Shown here: one piece after another, positions 63,641 to 64,000 of the stretch
How positions within the stretch are numbered: position 1 is the stretch's first letter
Layout: the number at the start of each line of letters is the position of its first letter
NCBI GenBank assembly: GCA_008828725.1
Contig: MEHQ01001308.1
Location: 218,533 to 282,532 of the forward strand
Origin: Saccharina japonica
Taxonomy: Eukaryota > Sar > Phaeophyceae > Laminariales > Laminariaceae
Direction of reading: 5' to 3'
Length of the DNA stretch: 64,000 bases
Position numbers and translations under genes: made by a program
Notes under the pieces: model-generated
Told to the model about the DNA's origin: nothing
The model's input: the letters and a program-made list of their open reading frames with translations, nothing else
The model's database searches: none

Positions 63641-64000
63641 GCTGTGGTTCCGAGATTTTATGCGATGTGGCTCAAGGTGGCATCTAAAACCCAACCATCG
63701 AAGCTCAGATACCAACCTGCTTTTAGTGGTTCGACAGCAGAATCCCGAAGCAAGACCAATTGCACTGCTGTTTGAGAGGTGTTTCCACTTATAGATAAGA
63801 GCTCGAAGCGTGACGGCTGTTGCCCTCGAGGAGGACCGACGTGCGAGGTGGTCAGGCGATCGCGCTCGAGGTGCGAGGTGGCCAGGCAACCAGGCGAAGT
63901 GCGAGCTGTCGTTCCATACAGACAGTATGCGAAAACTTGCTATTTTGTTTTGTGTGTGTGGATCCATTGTCCTGTCTGGCTGTGGCAGGTCGGAACTGCT

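Overview
The window looks like nuclear DNA of a multicellular stramenopile alga, most likely a brown alga of the Ectocarpus type. This is inferred from gene architecture, not from a database match: many introns of about 300 to 2000 bp with GT-AG borders, CAG-rich low-complexity insertions inside conserved protein domains, closely spaced genes on alternating strands, and an intergenic fraction full of small terminal-inverted-repeat elements, G/C homopolymers and GTAC-rich repeats. No prokaryotic operon, rRNA cluster or CRISPR array is visible. There are two assembly gaps: a single N at 27681 and 428 N at 46267-46694.

Left third (1-18.5 kb). A probable first exon of a minus-strand gene (290 to 109) leaves the window on the left. 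Divergent from it is the best gene here: a complete LacZ-type glycoside hydrolase family 2 beta-galactosidase on the plus strand. I rebuilt it from 17 exons (1493-18535) whose splice phases all agree. Its introns host two antisense retroposon-like repeats, a (GTAGG)27 array and an exact 494-bp duplication that copies one whole exon.

Middle (18.5-36 kb). A second gene, on the minus strand (about 34515 to 23585), was assembled from short exons in compatible phase. It encodes a long coiled-coil protein of unknown function. Three of its exons lie in a block of about 2.63 kb (about 25055-27680) that recurs without visible difference at about 29001-31626. Between the copies sit the single-N gap and one isolated plus-strand exon of the tubulin-folding cofactor TBCD. 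Divergent from the coiled-coil gene is a small two-exon plus-strand gene (35008-35894) with a mitochondrial-type N-terminus.

Right half (36-64 kb). This part is dominated by repeats. It holds two copies of a 1.1-1.2-kb element, a mosaic of direct and inverted copies of the 40-43 kb region at 54-61 kb, a decayed retroelement with a RING-like ORF and a broken reverse transcriptase (43.3-46.2 kb), a duplicated 0.8-kb segment one copy of which carries a hAT-like insertion, and a 216-bp satellite (49.6-52.5 kb). I recognise no conserved host gene after 36 kb; one small candidate exon is at 62738.

I found no coherent novel multi-gene system. The most useful observations are the unlisted coiled-coil gene, the two exact exon-containing duplications, and several small transposon families whose ends can be defined from the sequence.
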